Source: Cliona cf. orientalis
Lineage: Eukaryota; Porifera; Demospongiae; Clionaida; Clionaidae
Length of the DNA: 64,000 nucleotides
NCBI GenBank assembly: GCA_963930775.1
Contig: OZ005707.1
Location: 5,394,001 to 5,458,000, forward strand
Direction of reading: 5' to 3'
In this document: in pieces, positions 60,265-64,000 of the stretch
Numbering within the stretch: position 1 is the first letter of the stretch
Layout of the letters: every line of letters starts with the position of its first letter
Notes under the pieces: model-generated
Databases searched by the model: none
What the model was told of the DNA's origin: nothing
Seen by the model: only the letters and a program-made list of their open reading frames with translations
Program-made: the position numbers and the translations under genes

Positions 60265-63200
60265 ATGACTCTAAAGCAGACTTCAGCTTTAATTGATGTT
60301 CAGCTCTTCAAAGATAAGATCCTTGGCATAGGTATAATAATTATTGTGAGTGTATGTAGTTATCTTCCTGACAATTTGCATTGATTCAGACTTGATGATA
60401 CACCCATAGGTTCCTTTGGGAAGGTCTATAGAGCAAGATACGGTAGTCTTCCCTGTGCAGCTAAAGTCATCCATGAGACACTCTTTGACCCGAGAGCTTC
60501 CAAGAAGAGACCACAAAAAGAGAAGCACAGGCAACCTTTTAAGAGATTCAAGCAAGAATGTGAGGTTCTCCACAACTTGAGGCATCCAAACATCATCCAG
60601 TACCTGGACGTGTACCAAGATCCTGAAACTAAGCTACCTGTTTTACTGATGGAGCTCATGGATGGCAGCTTGACACACTTCCTCGAAGACTCCTTGCAAC
60701 AAATTCCCCTTCATATTCAAGTCAATTTCACCCATGATGTTGCTCTGGCACTCTCGTTTCTTCATGCAAATAAAATCGTCCATCGCGATCTCTCCAGCAA
60801 CAATATTTTACTGATCAGCAACGTCAGAGCCAAGGTGACTGACTTTGGAATGGCCATGCTACAAGAAGCAACCCAAAGTACCCGCACTGTACGTCCAGGT
60901 ACAAATGTCTACATGCCCCCAGAAGCAGTACAAGACAACCCCGTCTATACAGAGAAGATCGACTGCTTCTCTTTGGGTGTCATAATCATCCAAATTTTGA
61001 CCCTGTGCTTCCCAGCACCAAGTGACCGACAAGAAGAATTAGAGACTCTCCCTGGAAGATTGCAGAAAGGGAGAAAGATTATGACAACTGTACCAGAAGT
61101 GGAGCGCCGAAAGAATCACATCGACTTGGTCCAACCAAATCATCCACTTCTCACAATCGCTCTCAATTGTCTGCAAGACATAGAATCCAATCGTCCATCT
61201 GCTCAGGAGATCTGTGAGATGGTGGCTACCTTGAAGGAAAGCACTGAGTACACTGAGAGTGCCAAAGGGGGAGATAAAGAAGAGAAGCATCATAATGTCA
61301 ATGATACAAGCAGCTGGGGACAAGAGGCAGATAGTGAGGAAATTGGGCGACTGAAGGAGTTGATTTGTCAAGCCATAGCAGCTAAAGAAAGAGAAATTGA
61401 GGATCTAAGGAAGCAAATAGTTGATAATACTGAGAGTCCCCAGCAATGGGAGAAGCCACCTCAAGACACTAAAGAGCCCAAGAAAGAGTATTCAAATTAT
61501 CTCACTGAGAAAGATTTTAAAGAAGATCATGAGGTTTAAATTTATTCACAATAATTCTTTCATTGTGCACAATCATGATAACATAAATAATTTAGATGGA
61601 GCAGTTGGGTGAATTTCCTGAAGGTGTAACAGCAATAAAGGTTGAAAAACCCCATCAAGAAGAAGGCCACTCAAAGCCAATGGTCAGACATTAATTAGTA
61701 TTTAAATACTAAATAAGTCTACACGTTCTGATAGTATGGAATATTTATGTGAGAGAATCATAATATTATTATTATTATGCTTACAAGACTGATCTATCTA
61801 TGCAGGTACTCACTGATAAGCCATGGTATCATGGAGTTCTATCTCAACAAGAAGCGGAGAAGAGGATGGTAGAGATGGATATGAACACTTTCCTGGTCAG
61901 AGAAAGCGTACAGGATAAGGGTAATCTATTCCTCTCTGTGAAGAATGGTGACAAGTGCTACCACTTTCCAATCATTGACCATGGTTCTGGTTTAAAAAGG
62001 TACGAGATCCACGGAACTAGCGTTCTATTTCCTTCAGTACCAGAGTTGGTGAAGTACTACCAGCAGCACGGCCTTCCTGAGAGCACTGATGGGAAACTGA
62101 TACACCTGACAAGGGCGTGCTCTTCTGGCACTACTCCTCAGCCTGCTAGGCCACGAAATTTGAAGCAGCATGACTACAACAGTATTGATGGTGATGAGGA
62201 TGCTGATAACGATGACCGTGATATAAAGTACTAAAGGATTGATTTAGTAGTATAATAGGTATAGCTACTATAATTTTGACTTAAACCAATCTACAGCCAG
62301 TTCAAAGTCCAAGGCGATCATACTAATGTCTCAGATGAGCCATTGAGTTCGCCCAGACCACGCCTCAAAGCAGTAGCAGTATATGGTAATCAATAAATTG
62401 TGTAATAGTGAGATATCATTAATAACAATGTCATTATTGACAGGACGTGCACGTGCTCAGTTCATACCACAAAAGAAACATTGCACATCTCAAGCTCCCG
62501 CTGAACAGGTTGGACCTGATGATGTCCATGGTCTTCCTACTCCAGCAAGTCCAGACTCAGCTAGTCATGCCAGTACTTCATTGCAAAAACCCGGCTCTAA
62601 TAAGAGTGAAAGATTCAGCATTTTGGAAAAAACAAAGGTTATTATCGTTATGTTAAAACACGGTTAATATCAAACTGTATGATTGGTAGGTCCCACAAGC
62701 ATAATACTATGAAATCCCATCACCAATTTCAACCAAGAATAATGGGATAGAATCCTCAGTAGGAACATGGAGTCCTATTCTGATATATTATTATTGCATT
62801 GAACACAATGCACTATATAACACAGGTGACAAAAGAACAGATGTATGAATTCTCTAGCTATGAAGTGCCGCAACCTCAGAGTGAACAGATGTATGAATTC
62901 TGTAGCTATGAAGTGCTGCAACCTCAGAGCGAACAGATGTACGAATTTAGCTGCTATGCAGTGCCACAAACTCAAAGCAAATACTCTGATTATGTGAGTG
63001 GCGGCATATCAGAGTCGGATCCATGCATGTCATGTTATACTGGCACTTCTCTTGTTCATGCATGTACCATACTTAAAAAATATAGAATTCTCTTTCCTGT
63101 GTGGAGGAAAACATTTATATGGCTCCAGCTACTGATGAGGATGCACTATACCACCAACTATCACAGAGTGGGATTAAGAATATCTATAGAGATTCTCTCA

Positions 63201-64000
63201 GGTCAGTTAATCATAACTACTGCATGGTATAATATGTCATTTCTGTATCTACGTATAATAATATCATTATCATTATGCAACTATGACAAGGCTATAGTAT
63301 AGATTCAAACTCTTATTAATACAGGTTAATACATTCGATAGGATCAGGTCAGTTTGGTGTAGTTTATCAAGGAGAGTGGATGACCTCAAAATCAGGAGAG
63401 AAGATTGACGTGGCCATAAAGACACTCATAGAAGCAACCTCAATGGAGGATAAGATCAGGTTTCTCCAGGAGGCAGCCATCATGGGACAGTTCTCTCACC
63501 CAAATGTTGTCAAGCTTTATGGTGTAGTTTCAAAAGGAGAACCTGTGAGTGCCATTTATAGCTCACATTATATGATTATACCGTAATTCATTTCTGGGAC
63601 TTATATATATAGATAATGTTGATCATTGAATTTTTGCATAAAGGAGATCTTAGAGAAGTACTGCTTGGCCAGCTACACCCTGAAACTCCGTACGCTTATC
63701 TTATTAGGCATGCATGTATTTAATCTCACACACATGCATGCACGGTTCTGTTTATATCCTTAGAGGATCCAATGAGATTGATACTGACCTTTCCTCAATT
63801 TTGCTGAGCTACACTCGTCAAATAGCCTCTGGAATGAGTTACCTCTCTTCTAAGCTATTTGTACACAGAGATCTGGCAGCTAGGAACATCTTGATATCTA
63901 AAGATGATGTTTGCAAGGTTGTAGATTAGTCTCGATACTAGACCAATTCCACCGTGGAGCTAAAAAAAGAACTAAAAAGGAACTAAATGCTGCTGTGATG
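60265..64000 (+). CDS. TKL-type kinase - SH2 - tyrosine kinase fusion protein (3' end beyond window)
   Basis: Eleven exons join in frame: 60265-60331, 60410-61533, 61596-61682, 61806-62227, 62297-62385, 62444-62637, 62826-62993, 63107-63201 (or from 63086), 63325-63544, 63613-63689, 63764-63917 (about 899 residues so far). An in-frame TAG precedes the ATG. The first kinase (about residues 18-290) has [23 protein letters not shown] (Asp149) and VTDFG (Asp167), so it looks active and TKL/serine-threonine-like. A charged helix ([16 protein letters not shown]) follows. SH2 spans about 432-530, with PWYHGVLS and FLVRES (Arg458). Next come three EQMYEF repeats, NIYMAP and NIYRDS tyrosines. The second kinase starts near residue 750, with [17 protein letters not shown], and tyrosine-kinase-specific VHRDLAARN (about Asp884). 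DFG would lie beyond 64000. The weakest link is donor GAG|GTTTAA at 61534. Alternatively these are two adjacent genes. Confidence 0.8.

Overview
The window is animal genomic DNA: long intergenic stretches, GT-AG introns from about 60 bp to about 2 kb, many microsatellites and small inverted-repeat transposons. Its metazoan gene families are an EFA6-type Arf GEF, a JIP3/JIP4 scaffold, ribosomal protein S14, astacin proteases, SH2/PTB adaptors and a cytoplasmic tyrosine kinase. This repertoire, with an expanded-looking TKL-type kinase and compact genes, suggests an early-branching animal, most likely a sponge. That assignment is inference. Gene models below were assembled by eye from splice sites and reading phase.

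Layout. 0.75-8.4 kb: a signalling cluster with a tyrosine-motif docking protein, two small single-pass membrane coiled-coil proteins, and between them an adaptor whose exons read in phase as CARD-like, SH2 and IRS-type PTB. 8.8-13.5 kb: two tandem minus-strand astacins (signal peptide, propeptide with FxGD aspartate switch, astacin, C2-like, EGF, C2-like). 13.8-20.3 kb: a nest of repeats, including a 661 bp element with 72 bp terminal inverted repeats and a 9 bp target duplication, a 650 bp family present once empty and once interrupted by two insertions, and a 197 bp tandem array. 20.6-22.5 kb: a third, inverted astacin. 22.8-25.3 kb: a decayed LINE on the minus strand, abutting a third coiled-coil membrane gene. 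26.1-27.5 kb: RPS14 (minus). 27.5-35.9 kb: no gene recognised.

35.9-47.7 kb is a 20-exon PDZ-Sec7-PH EFA6/PSD gene (+). 48.4-57.8 kb is a 23-exon JIP3/4 gene (-), convergent with it. EFA6 activates Arf6 and JIP3/4 are known Arf6-GTP effectors, so two ends of one pathway sit tail to tail. From 60.3 kb to the window edge, eleven exons join in frame into a TKL-type kinase, a helical linker, an SH2 domain, tyrosine-motif repeats and a tyrosine kinase, the right edge falling inside the second catalytic domain.

Most interesting points: the TKL-SH2-TK dual kinase; the CARD-SH2-PTB adaptor with a related SH2; a 43 bp transposon-related segment inside one astacin coding exon; an in-frame duplicated splice acceptor in the EFA6 PDZ; and the EFA6/JIP adjacency.
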